From Flavobacterium sp. Root901 (GTDB lineage Bacteria > Bacteroidota > Bacteroidia > Flavobacteriales > Flavobacteriaceae): 64,000 bases of DNA. The notes under the pieces were generated by a model. That model did not search any database, was not told where the DNA came from, and saw only the letters and a program-made list of their open reading frames with translations. Both the position numbers and the translations under genes were made by a program. Location: positions 246,780-310,779 of the forward strand of contig NZ_LMJB01000007.1 of assembly GCF_001429765.1 (NCBI RefSeq), read 5' to 3'. This document shows, piece after piece, positions 8,875 to 16,546 of this stretch (the stretch's first letter is position 1; each line of letters begins with the position of its first letter).

Positions 8875-8957
8875 AATACTTATTGTTACCTATAAGTACC
8901 AGAATTATCAAATCGTACTATCCTCAAATATTATGAAACTATTAACAGAAAGTTATC

Positions 8958-9500
8958 TTAAAAATTTTCTCTAAAAAAGATAATTGGAGCCAGCCAGGCC
9001 AGATCTTTCAAGCCTTCGCGCAATTGTTTTAATGCCGATGAAATTTGATTTTTTACCGTTTGTTTTGAAATTCCGAGTTCATCTGCAATCTGTTCAATTG
9101 ACATATCCTGAAATTTATACATGAGTAAAACCTCTTTCCTTTTCTCCGGAAGTTTATCTAATAAGGAATAAAGTAAATCCATTACTTCGGGATCAATCGA
9201 CGAAAAGTTGTCGATAATATAGTCTTCAAATTTATCCTCCATAATCGTTTTATCGAAACGATTATTCTGGTAATGTTTAAAAATCTGATTTTTTACCGCT
9301 CTGAATAAATAAGGTTCGATTGCATTAATATTCAAATCGTCTTTTCGTTCCCATAAATCGATAAAAACATCCTGAACAATATTCTGCGCCAAATCTTTAT
9401 CCTGAGTCATTGTATAAGAAAAGGCATTGAGTTTCTGCCAGTAATCGGTATACGTTTTTTCAAAAATTTCAGGATTCTTCATTGGTAATTTCGGTAGCAT
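8958..9500 (-). CDS. ECF RNA polymerase sigma factor (FecI-like)
   Basis: The protein has up to 180 residues. Region 2 is visible as DKDLAQNIVQDVFIDLWERK. Region 4 is visible as LLDKLPEKRKEVLLMYKFQD followed by the helix-turn-helix SIEQIADELGISKQTVKNQ. This is the typical Bacteroidota ECF layout without extra domains. An alternative start at the seventh codon (ATG at 9482, MKNPEIFEK) fits family N-termini better. It is the first gene of the minus-strand set fecI-fecR-susC-susD and should direct transcription of the transporter pair, and perhaps of the two phosphoesterase genes beside it. Confidence 0.92.
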   Translation of the reverse strand: MLPKLPMKNPEIFEKTYTDYWQKLNAFSYTMTQDKDLAQNIVQDVFIDLWERKDDLNINAIEPYLFRAVKNQIFKHYQNNRFDKTIMEDKFEDYIIDNFSSIDPEVMDLLYSLLDKLPEKRKEVLLMYKFQDMSIEQIADELGISKQTVKNQISSALKQLREGLKDLAWLAPIIFFRENF

Positions 9501-9746
9501 TTAGTACTGTAAAATAAGGAAATGCTGCACCAATACTTTTTTCCTGAAAGTTATCTTTAAATTAAATTTGAAATACATTTGTTTTATTAATACTACTATT
9601 TTGGGCTAAAAATTACAGTTGGTTTGCGATTTCTTTTTCTTTAGCTAACACAAAAATTAAATACCAATTCTATTTTAGTATTCTCTAAAAATGCAATTCT
9701 CTGTTGCTGCGCTTCCTATTTTTAATCCTAATTTCATCTAAAAATC

Positions 9747-10805
9747 ATGAAACAAATTTTGTTTGCATTGCTTTTTGCCGGGACTGTACAACTAAGTCTG
9801 GCGCAAAATGACAACCTAAAAATTAACCAAATACAAGTTATTGGTTCACACAACAGTTACCGTCATAACATTGAACCTGATTTATATAATTTTATTCAGG
9901 CAAAAGATACTACACGTTCGTTAAAAGGTTTACAATACACGCATATCAGCATTACAGAACAGTTAAACAAAGGTTTGCGCCAGCTCGAAATTGATGTTCA
10001 ACCCGATACTCAAGGTGGAAAATTTACACACCCAAAAGGTCTTGACCTTGTAAAGTCACAGGAAACTTACGACCCAAATGGAGAAATGAAAAAACCGGGT
10101 TTTAAAGTTTTTCATATGATTGATATTGATTTTAGAACTTCCTGCTATACGCTGCAGGGATGCCTTGCCGAACTAAAAAAATGGTCTGACGCAAATCCTG
10201 ATCATGTTCCTGTTTTTATCACGTTAGAGCCAAAAGATGATGATAGTTTTTTAGGGACAAAAGCCGAGAAATTTACACCTGAACTTTTTGACGCCTTAGA
10301 CAAAGAACTTCGTAAAGGTCTTGGAAATAAGCTAATTACACCAGATATGGTACGCGGAAAACACAAAACACTTGAAGAAGCAGTTTTAAACCACAACTGG
10401 CCAACACTTAAAAAAGCTAAAGGGAAATTTTTGTTTATTCTGGATAATAATAGTGCGAAAAGGGATTTATATGCTTTAAATCATCCTTCGTTAAAAGGCC
10501 GTGCCATTTTTATTAATGCTGAACCCGGAAAGTCGGAAGCAGCGACTATTTTCAGAAATAATCCGGAAGATCCTTCAATAGCTGATTTAGTTAAAAAAGG
10601 CTATATAATAAGAACCAGAGCCGATGCTGATACCAAAGAAGCCAGAGCAAATGATTACACGCATTTTAATGCTGCAAAAACTTCAGGCGCACAAATCATC
10701 ACTACAGATTATTATCTGCCAAGTACTTTCTTTAATTCTACTTATCAAATTAAATATGATGATGGAACTTATGTGAGAGTTAATCCGGTTAATGGCGGTA
10801 AATAG
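9747..10805 (+). CDS. Secreted Ca2+-dependent phosphoinositide phospholipase C-like protein
   Basis: The 352-residue protein has a signal peptide cleaved after about LSLAQ. The mature part begins INQIQVIGSHNSYRHNI, where the histidine sits in the first catalytic segment of PI-PLC X-type TIM barrels. It is followed by NKGLRQLEIDVQPD, HMIDIDFRTSC and VFITLEPKDD. This order matches the bacterial Ca-dependent PI-PLC-C1 family (PF16670). Such enzymes cleave phosphoinositides or related phosphodiesters outside the cytoplasm. The gene is divergent from the sigma-factor gene and 246 bases away, next to a secreted phosphoesterase. The real substrate is unknown; phosphatidylinositol or another glycerophosphodiester is inferred from the family. 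Confidence 0.8.
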   Translation: MKQILFALLFAGTVQLSLAQNDNLKINQIQVIGSHNSYRHNIEPDLYNFIQAKDTTRSLKGLQYTHISITEQLNKGLRQLEIDVQPDTQGGKFTHPKGLDLVKSQETYDPNGEMKKPGFKVFHMIDIDFRTSCYTLQGCLAELKKWSDANPDHVPVFITLEPKDDDSFLGTKAEKFTPELFDALDKELRKGLGNKLITPDMVRGKHKTLEEAVLNHNWPTLKKAKGKFLFILDNNSAKRDLYALNHPSLKGRAIFINAEPGKSEAATIFRNNPEDPSIADLVKKGYIIRTRADADTKEARANDYTHFNAAKTSGAQIITTDYYLPSTFFNSTYQIKYDDGTYVRVNPVNGGK

Positions 10806-10907
10806 TTTTCAGTTTTCAGTCGCAGTTTTCAAGCTGTGACTGATTTTTTTAAACGCAAAGGGAGTAAAGGTTTTTCGCAAAGAACGCTAAGTTTTTATTA
10901 TAAACAT

Positions 10908-10946
10908 AAAGTTCACAAAGCTTTGTCTAATAGCTTTGTGAACTTT
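10908..10946. repeat. Perfect 15-bp stem-loop
   Basis: AAAGTTCACAAAGCT and AGCTTTGTGAACTTT are perfect inverted copies separated by nine bases. It could work as a terminator for the PI-PLC-like gene, but it lacks a clean T tract on the plus strand. The sequence before it, with AAAGG and CGCAAAGAACGC words, is low-complexity repeat. Confidence 0.7.
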
Positions 10947-11044
10947 GCATTTTAAAAAAATCTTCTTTAAAAATCTTTGCGCCCTTCGTTAAAAATTCAC
11001 AGCCACAACCTTAATTATGATTTAAAACTATATATAGTCCCTAC

Positions 11045-11156
11045 GGGACATTTTTTATGAATTACATTTTTTCTACCGACATTTAACTCCTGACGGAGTT
11101 ACCTCGCAAGAGGTTTAATATCGGTAGAAAAAAACACCCAAATATGAAAATGTCCC
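11045..11156. repeat. Nested four-armed (cloverleaf-like) inverted repeat
   Basis: The outer arms are GGGACATTTTT (from 11045) and AAAATGTCCC (to 11156). An inner stem pairs TTTTTTCTACCGAC at 11067-11080 with TCGGTAGAAAAAAA at 11121-11134. Inside it sit two adjacent small hairpins, AACTCC-TGAC-GGAGTT at 11085-11100 and ACCTC-GCAA-GAGGT at 11101-11114. The whole can fold into a cruciform or cloverleaf. It encodes nothing and looks like a non-autonomous repeat. Confidence 0.75.
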
Positions 11157-11194
11157 TTAGTGACTACACTTTCCTTTATTTACAAAACACAAAA

Positions 11195-11226
11195 AATCCG
11201 ATAGGCTTTAAAAACCTGTCGGATTT
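11195..11226 (-). terminator. Terminator after the calcineurin-like phosphoesterase gene
   Basis: AATCCGATAGGC and ACCTGTCGGATT pair with one G-U/mismatch position around a TTTAAAA loop. On the minus strand a T-rich run (ATTTTTTGTGTTTT) follows. It lies 47 bases past the minus-strand stop at 11273. Confidence 0.75.
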
Positions 11227-11272
11227 AATCTTTGTGGTTAAAATACTGAAAACTGTGACTGCGACTGAAAAC

Positions 11273-13198
11273 TTATTTCACATCCTTAATTTCCCCTGTT
11301 TTCAAATCAACAGTAAAATGATCTGCAGGAACTTCGTGCATGAATTTATTAAAGATTGTCAGGAATAATTTCATTTTTTTCTGCAAAGGTTTTTCGTTTA
11401 CAGCATTTGCATTTTCCAAATACAATTTTGATAAAACTTTGTACGCCTTTACACGTTTTTCGCCCACATCGGCAAGAGCGAGTTCATCGGCACTTCTAAA
11501 ACGATAAAAATCGATTAAAAGATCATTTCCATTCCAGTTGAAATCTTCTTTCCTGAGATTATTCTCTGCAATTATTTGTTCAGCTTTTATCTGAGCTTCA
11601 TTCCATTCTTTTTGAAATTGTGCTTTATTTTTCAGAATGAAATCAAAATCCTTATCCAGTTGAATAGTAGCTAAAACCAATAAATCCTGAGCAGTAACAT
11701 TCAAAATAAAATCTTTAAAAGCTGAAGGCCAGTCATCTGACAAAAATCTTAAGCGGACTAATTCCTTTAAATGAAAATCGGTAAAATCGTGATAATTTTT
11801 AGTTTTTAGAATCTCAATATTCCAAATATCTTTTGCATGCTGGCTTTCTAAAAAATGATATTCCATTTTATACAAGTCAAAAAGTTCATCAAATCCCGGA
11901 ACCTCATCAATTGTAATAGTCTGAATGTCGACAAGATTATCTTTTTTAATTGTCAATAATTTATAAGCCGGAATATAGGCCGCAAGCGAAGGTGTCTGAA
12001 TATTGACCAGAGTATTGCCTTTTGCAGTTGTGCGCAATCCTGTATCATTGATGTGCATGTGTCCGCCAAAATGGATTTTCAATCCTGTATCGGCAAAAAC
12101 CTGTGCTACTTCTTCAACAGGAACTCTGTTTAACTGCCATTTGTCTGGCCCTAATAATTCTTTTATTTCTGCCGAAGCATCATCATTAAAATCAATCATT
12201 GGAAAATGGCTGAAAGCAACCAGAGTTTTACCCCGAAGTCTGGCTTCCGCCGAAATATCCTGAACCCATTTAATTAGATGTTTTTTGTTTGAAAGTACAT
12301 TATTGTAACCTGTACCTGCTTCAGCATAACTTTTAGAATCTTTTGGGTCGCCATCATTTTTTTTGGGAATATAAACATTGCCGTCAATTGCCATTAACCA
12401 GAGTCCGTCAATTGGCTCAACGACATAACTTACATCCGGAACTTCATATCCGGGTGCCACATTATAAACTCTTTTTGTCAGTTTTGAAGCTTCTACAGCT
12501 TTTTTATAGCTGTAATTATGAGAATTGTAGCCGGCAAAAGGTGTCGACCAGAATTTGTATTTTTTATTGGGATAAAACCCAAAATTTTGCAGATCGTTTG
12601 TTATACCAAAATAACCCATTTTAGCAATATCGGCTGTTATGACAACTGGCTGTTCGATTTTCATGTTTGGCTTATACATGCCGTCTTTGCTAAAAATGGG
12701 CTGGCTTTTTCCTTCATTACCCAAAAAATCTTCTTTTCCTGATTCCTGAGCGAAGGGTCCAACCGGATCATGATTTCCGGTGGTTATAAAAAACTCAATA
12801 CCATATTTTTTATGGTACTGATCTAAAATTTTCTTCAGTCCACGTACGTGAATTGGCTGTCCGTCATCCGTATAATCACCCGGAAGTGCAGCGTATTTTA
12901 TCTTTCGTTTTACAATATCTTCAAGAGCAGCGATGAAGGCAAAATAATTTTCATTGAAAATTCTCGTCGAATGTAACTGCGAGGCCATCGTTCTTATTAA
13001 CGTATATTTTCCTGTTTTGGTATTCAGAACACCTTTAAAATCATTATCATAAAACGTACCAAACAAATCCTGAAGGTGAACATCTGATAAAAAAGCAACC
13101 TGAACGCCTTCTAAATTCTTTTGTTTTTGGCCTGAAATTGTAAAGTTGAATAAAATAAAAAATGATAATGTATAAAGAGAAGTAAACTTTGATTTCAT
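11273..13198 (-). CDS. Secreted calcineurin-like metallophosphoesterase
   Basis: I place the start at ATG 13198, which gives 641 residues and a proper signal peptide (hydrophobic SLYTLSFFILFNFTISG). The frame stays open for 20 more codons upstream, but that extension would bury the signal. Metallophosphoesterase motifs occur in order: FLSDVHLQD (DxH), PGDYTDDG (GDxxDD), TTGNHDP (GNHD), FSHFPM and GGHMHIND (GHxH). The spacing and the long C-terminal helical region resemble acid-sphingomyelinase-type phosphodiesterases, though that subfamily is not certain. The protein would act in the periplasm or at the surface on phosphoesters, possibly on products of the PI-PLC-like enzyme next door. Confidence 0.85.
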   Translation of the reverse strand: MKSKFTSLYTLSFFILFNFTISGQKQKNLEGVQVAFLSDVHLQDLFGTFYDNDFKGVLNTKTGKYTLIRTMASQLHSTRIFNENYFAFIAALEDIVKRKIKYAALPGDYTDDGQPIHVRGLKKILDQYHKKYGIEFFITTGNHDPVGPFAQESGKEDFLGNEGKSQPIFSKDGMYKPNMKIEQPVVITADIAKMGYFGITNDLQNFGFYPNKKYKFWSTPFAGYNSHNYSYKKAVEASKLTKRVYNVAPGYEVPDVSYVVEPIDGLWLMAIDGNVYIPKKNDGDPKDSKSYAEAGTGYNNVLSNKKHLIKWVQDISAEARLRGKTLVAFSHFPMIDFNDDASAEIKELLGPDKWQLNRVPVEEVAQVFADTGLKIHFGGHMHINDTGLRTTAKGNTLVNIQTPSLAAYIPAYKLLTIKKDNLVDIQTITIDEVPGFDELFDLYKMEYHFLESQHAKDIWNIEILKTKNYHDFTDFHLKELVRLRFLSDDWPSAFKDFILNVTAQDLLVLATIQLDKDFDFILKNKAQFQKEWNEAQIKAEQIIAENNLRKEDFNWNGNDLLIDFYRFRSADELALADVGEKRVKAYKVLSKLYLENANAVNEKPLQKKMKLFLTIFNKFMHEVPADHFTVDLKTGEIKDVK

Positions 13199-13338
13199 AG
13201 TTTTTAGCTTTTGCAATATGGGAATTGTTAAAAGTTTTGAGCTTTTAATATGCAGCAATTTTATTGATTTAAAGCCGAAATGAGTTTATGCTATTGTTAT
13301 GGAATAATAATATTATAAGAACGGTAAAAATTTCCATA

Positions 13339-13367
13339 AAAAAAGGCTGTCAGAGATGACAGCCTTT
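13339..13367 (-). terminator. Terminator after the metzincin-like protease gene
   Basis: AAAGGCTGTCA and TGACAGCCTTT pair around a four-base loop, and a run of T follows on the minus strand. It lies about 60 bases past the stop at 13426. Confidence 0.85.
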
Positions 13368-13425
13368 GCTTACATTAAAACCTAAAATTTAATGCATCTA
13401 AAACCATTATGGCAAATGGGTAAGC

Positions 13426-16290
13426 TTATTTTTTTATAAAACGTTTTATTGTTTTTTGTCCGTCTTTTTCAAAAACAACAAAATAAATTCCTTGTCTCAA
13501 ATGCGAAACATTTAAAGTATTGTCATTTATTTTTTGTGATGAAACGATATTTCCTGTTTGAGAATCTACCACTTTAAGGTTTCCTCCTGAAACATCATTT
13601 GTAAAGAACAGTGTTTCTGAAACCGGATTTGGATACACATTAAATGCCGTTTCTTTAACTTCATCGCCAACAGCTGCTGAAGCAGTTGGTGCTCCTGCTC
13701 CAACTTTTGTAATTCGGATCCAGTTGATGTTCATTCCGGTATTTTGAATGTAGATTCCAAAATTATAAGTTCCTGCGTTTACATTTACGGTCTGCGTAAC
13801 AGTCTGCCAGTTTTGCCATCCTCCGGTATTTGGAATATCAACATTTCCTAAAATAATAGTACCGCCGTTTAAGTCAGATGATAATCTGCCGCCTGCAACA
13901 GCACTTGCAACTCTGTACTCAATTAAATAAGAACCTGTTGTTGGGAAATTAATATTATTGTACGCCAGCCAGTCACCGGTTTCGGTATAACCCACATTAG
14001 AACCTCCGCCGGTGTCTGTAGTGGCTTCAACCTGAATTCCGCTCATTGCAGAATAATCTTCAGCCTGAATTAAAGTAGAAGTTTGTGCTGTAGTTGTTGC
14101 AATCAGTTTCCATTGTCCGCACGTCTGGTTATTGTTATCCCATTGTTGTACAATAGCTCCCGAAGCTGTACTTGCTCCGGCAACCTCAACGATTCTTCCG
14201 CTGTGACGGGCCACAATTTTATAAAATCCGTCTCCTGTCGAAACCAAAATAAACTGCTGATTCGTAGTTCCGTTATACGGATATTGTTCTACACGGGCAC
14301 CATTGGCTTTATTAAAATTATTGACATCCATAGACTGCCCGCTATGATTTGCAATAATCTTATACATTCCGTCTCCTAAATGGGTCAGTGTGAATTTTTG
14401 ATTGTTTCCTGAATTAAGACCGCCCTGATTTATGCCTGCACCGTTTGACATGCTAGCATCCCAGACATCCATATATAAACCGCTGTTTCTGTTTTGCAAA
14501 AAGAAAGTCTGGTTTCCTAATGTTGTTACACCATTGGCAATTACACGAATAGAACTTACTTTATCATTCCATGTGGTATTTAAACAGGAATTATCAGAAT
14601 TAATGACCGTAGAAGCTCCGGTAAAATTATCATCCTGATATAAAATTGCCTGATAGCCCTGCGTAATTTTTAGCGAAGAAATATCATCATTTAAAACCCC
14701 AAGAGAATTTAATCGGGCCAGATTATAATCTCCAATGGTTAACCCACCAGAAAAACCGGTATAATTACAATCTTTATAAACTGTAATTACATCTGTCGAA
14801 GGATTAATATTTCCTCCCGGCGGAATCGTTCCCGTAATAGAATAACTTCCTATAGAACCATAGGCAGAATAACCGCCGCTTCCGGCATTTCCTGCTCCGT
14901 TTCCGTCAACTCCAATAAAATATTTTCCCGCAGGAAGATTTACATTCATAGAAGCATTTAACGCAAAAGGATCAGAATTCCAGTATGTTCCCATCTCAGC
15001 TCCAGCTGAATTATATAAACGAATTAAAAGATGCAGGTTTCCATCTCTCGAAACCGTGTTGGCATTTATAGAAACATTTCCTCCGCCAGTTGTAAATGTG
15101 AAGAAATCATAATCAGCTTCGCTAGAAATAATTCCGTTTTTTTGATTGATCGCACCACTTGCATTATAATCTAAATTAGCTGCAGATGCGGTATTATTTC
15201 CGTAATCGTCACTTCGGTATCCAACACCAAATTTAGAACCTGCAATTGTCGCAACATCATCCTGAAGGTTATTTGCAAAATTGTATTCTCCTTTGCTCCA
15301 TTGTACAACAGGTCTGTAATAACCTGCACCCATAATTGGTGCCCACGAAGTTCCGTCTAAACCTAAAAAATAATCTTCTGCAGGATTTGTACGTCCGTCG
15401 TGACCAAGATCGAAGGTATGTCCAACTTCATGTGAAGAAGCATCTCCGCCAGATTTGCCTGAAGTAATAAATACCCAGCAAGGCACATCGTTATCCCAGT
15501 TAAAAGAACCAATATACGCCACGCCTCCCGCACCCGGAGCTGCAGTATTGGTTGGTGTTACCACAACTCTCATTCTTCTGTTTCTTGGATAAGAATTAAA
15601 AACAGATTCGCTTGTTGTTACATTTACATTAAAAGGACGGTAATCTTCAGACACTACTTCCCAATGCTGCTGTACAGCTGCATCGCTCATTCCGGATGGT
15701 GCTGCATTAATGGCATTTCCGTTATTCCAAAGATTTCCTGCCGGCATATTGTAACCGTCAAAATCTAACATTATGCAGCCTGCTGCGCCTGGTAAACTTT
15801 GAAGATTTAATAAAGCCGGTGCAATTTCTGCAGCTGCTGCAGTTGTTTTGTTTGCTGTATTGGTTGGAAGGTTTTTGTAATCAATACAAATCAGCTTATT
15901 GATATCAATTTTTTCAACAAAAGCATTTCCCTGAGCATCAGAAAAATATTTGTAAGCTTCTCTGGTTTTCTTCAGAATAATATGCCCTTCCAGCGACTGA
16001 TCTTTTACCTTTAGATAAAAAGAAGATTCTGCAACATTTTTAATTTCTCCAATTAAAAATTCGCTTGCTGCCTTTGATTCTTTGTAATTTATTTTTCCAT
16101 TAAAAGTCCTGGAATCAGCCTGCAGTACTATTGTTTTTTCTGTGTTTTTTGAAACCGCAGAAGAAACTAATTCATTTTTTATTTTATTCAGGAATGTTTT
16201 GCTCGACCCTAAAGAAGTCTGTGCAGAGGCATAATAGCCAAAGGCCAGAAATACAAGAAAACTTAACCAGAATCTGTAATTATTTTTCAT
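13426..16290 (-). CDS. T9SS-secreted metzincin-like protease with beta/gamma-crystallin, ricin-type and CBM6 modules
   Basis: The protein has 954 residues with a signal peptide ending near YYASAQ. A pro-region covers about 25-160. The zinc site is HEVGHTFDLGHD at 287-298, with a Met-turn-like APIMGAGYY at about 317-325. A beta-sandwich at about 390-490 resembles bacterial pre-peptidase C-terminal domains. It is followed by a beta/gamma-crystallin-like module (~500-585), a ricin-type lectin (~595-735), CBM6 (~740-865) and a T9SS tail from ~882 (NVYPNP to RFIKK). Metzincins normally have Gly where Asp294 stands. The C-terminal half is nearly identical to that of the GH64 protein at 18308. Genes beside it encode chitin- and glucan-degrading enzymes, so cleavage of wall proteins is a reasonable role. 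Confidence 0.85.
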   Translation of the reverse strand: MKNNYRFWLSFLVFLAFGYYASAQTSLGSSKTFLNKIKNELVSSAVSKNTEKTIVLQADSRTFNGKINYKESKAASEFLIGEIKNVAESSFYLKVKDQSLEGHIILKKTREAYKYFSDAQGNAFVEKIDINKLICIDYKNLPTNTANKTTAAAAEIAPALLNLQSLPGAAGCIMLDFDGYNMPAGNLWNNGNAINAAPSGMSDAAVQQHWEVVSEDYRPFNVNVTTSESVFNSYPRNRRMRVVVTPTNTAAPGAGGVAYIGSFNWDNDVPCWVFITSGKSGGDASSHEVGHTFDLGHDGRTNPAEDYFLGLDGTSWAPIMGAGYYRPVVQWSKGEYNFANNLQDDVATIAGSKFGVGYRSDDYGNNTASAANLDYNASGAINQKNGIISSEADYDFFTFTTGGGNVSINANTVSRDGNLHLLIRLYNSAGAEMGTYWNSDPFALNASMNVNLPAGKYFIGVDGNGAGNAGSGGYSAYGSIGSYSITGTIPPGGNINPSTDVITVYKDCNYTGFSGGLTIGDYNLARLNSLGVLNDDISSLKITQGYQAILYQDDNFTGASTVINSDNSCLNTTWNDKVSSIRVIANGVTTLGNQTFFLQNRNSGLYMDVWDASMSNGAGINQGGLNSGNNQKFTLTHLGDGMYKIIANHSGQSMDVNNFNKANGARVEQYPYNGTTNQQFILVSTGDGFYKIVARHSGRIVEVAGASTASGAIVQQWDNNNQTCGQWKLIATTTAQTSTLIQAEDYSAMSGIQVEATTDTGGGSNVGYTETGDWLAYNNINFPTTGSYLIEYRVASAVAGGRLSSDLNGGTIILGNVDIPNTGGWQNWQTVTQTVNVNAGTYNFGIYIQNTGMNINWIRITKVGAGAPTASAAVGDEVKETAFNVYPNPVSETLFFTNDVSGGNLKVVDSQTGNIVSSQKINDNTLNVSHLRQGIYFVVFEKDGQKTIKRFIKK

Positions 16291-16337
16291 ATAATTTGGG
16301 GTTAAAAGAGGTTACAAATTAAAATTGAGATTTTAAT

Positions 16338-16478
16338 ACATAGAGACATAGTTTTCATTTTAAACAAAGACGTTTCACTCGCATAAACAATCATATTGTT
16401 TTGCGCTTAGCTATGTGTAAAAAACTAGTTTTTTAAATTAGTTTTTTTTTAAAGAAAAAATCTGTGGTTCTATGTGCC
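16338..16478. repeat. CATAGAAACATAG-type interspersed inverted repeat, copy 1
   Basis: The block begins ACATAGAGACATAG and ends TGTGGTTCTATGTG, which is roughly the reverse complement. Inside it are GTTTCACTCGCATAAACAA and TTAGCTATGTG, which recur in the copy at 42008-42152. A shorter relative lies at 25365-25457. It occupies most of the 256-base gap between two secreted-enzyme genes and codes for nothing visible. Confidence 0.7.
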
Positions 16479-16499
16479 CAAAAACAGCCAATAAAGAAA

Positions 16500-16541
16500 A
16501 ACACCATCCTTTTCTATGAAAAGAGAAGAATGGTGTTTTAA
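16500..16541 (-). terminator. Terminator after the GH18 gene
   Basis: AACACCATCCTTTTC pairs with GAAGAATGGTGTTTT-type sequence around TATGAAAAGA, with minor mismatches. On the minus strand the right end is T-rich. It lies directly after the stop of the chitinase gene at 16547. Confidence 0.7.
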
Positions 16542-16546
16542 AAACT

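Larger units (their letters stand above)
10806..11275. repeat. Repeat-filled intergenic region bounded by inverted AGTTTTCAGTCGCAGT copies
   Basis: This 467-base gap holds no supported gene. It begins after the stop at 10805 with AGTTTTCAGTCGCAGT and ends near 11247-11275 with the inverted copy ACTGCGACTGAAAACT, just before the stop of the minus-strand gene. Inside lie a 15-bp perfect hairpin (10908-10946), a nested cruciform (11045-11156) and a terminator (11195-11226), each listed separately. A short frame at 11144-11368 overlaps these structures and is rejected. Confidence 0.7.

Noticed and set aside
11144..11368. 74-codon plus-strand frame
   Set aside because: It begins inside the cruciform repeat, crosses a terminator and runs antisense into the phosphoesterase gene, so it is a chance frame.
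14083..14379. Cysteine-rich plus-strand frames opposite the ricin-type modules (also 19001-19267)
   Set aside because: They are antisense shadows of the duplicated module. Their mutual similarity only mirrors the similarity of the real genes.
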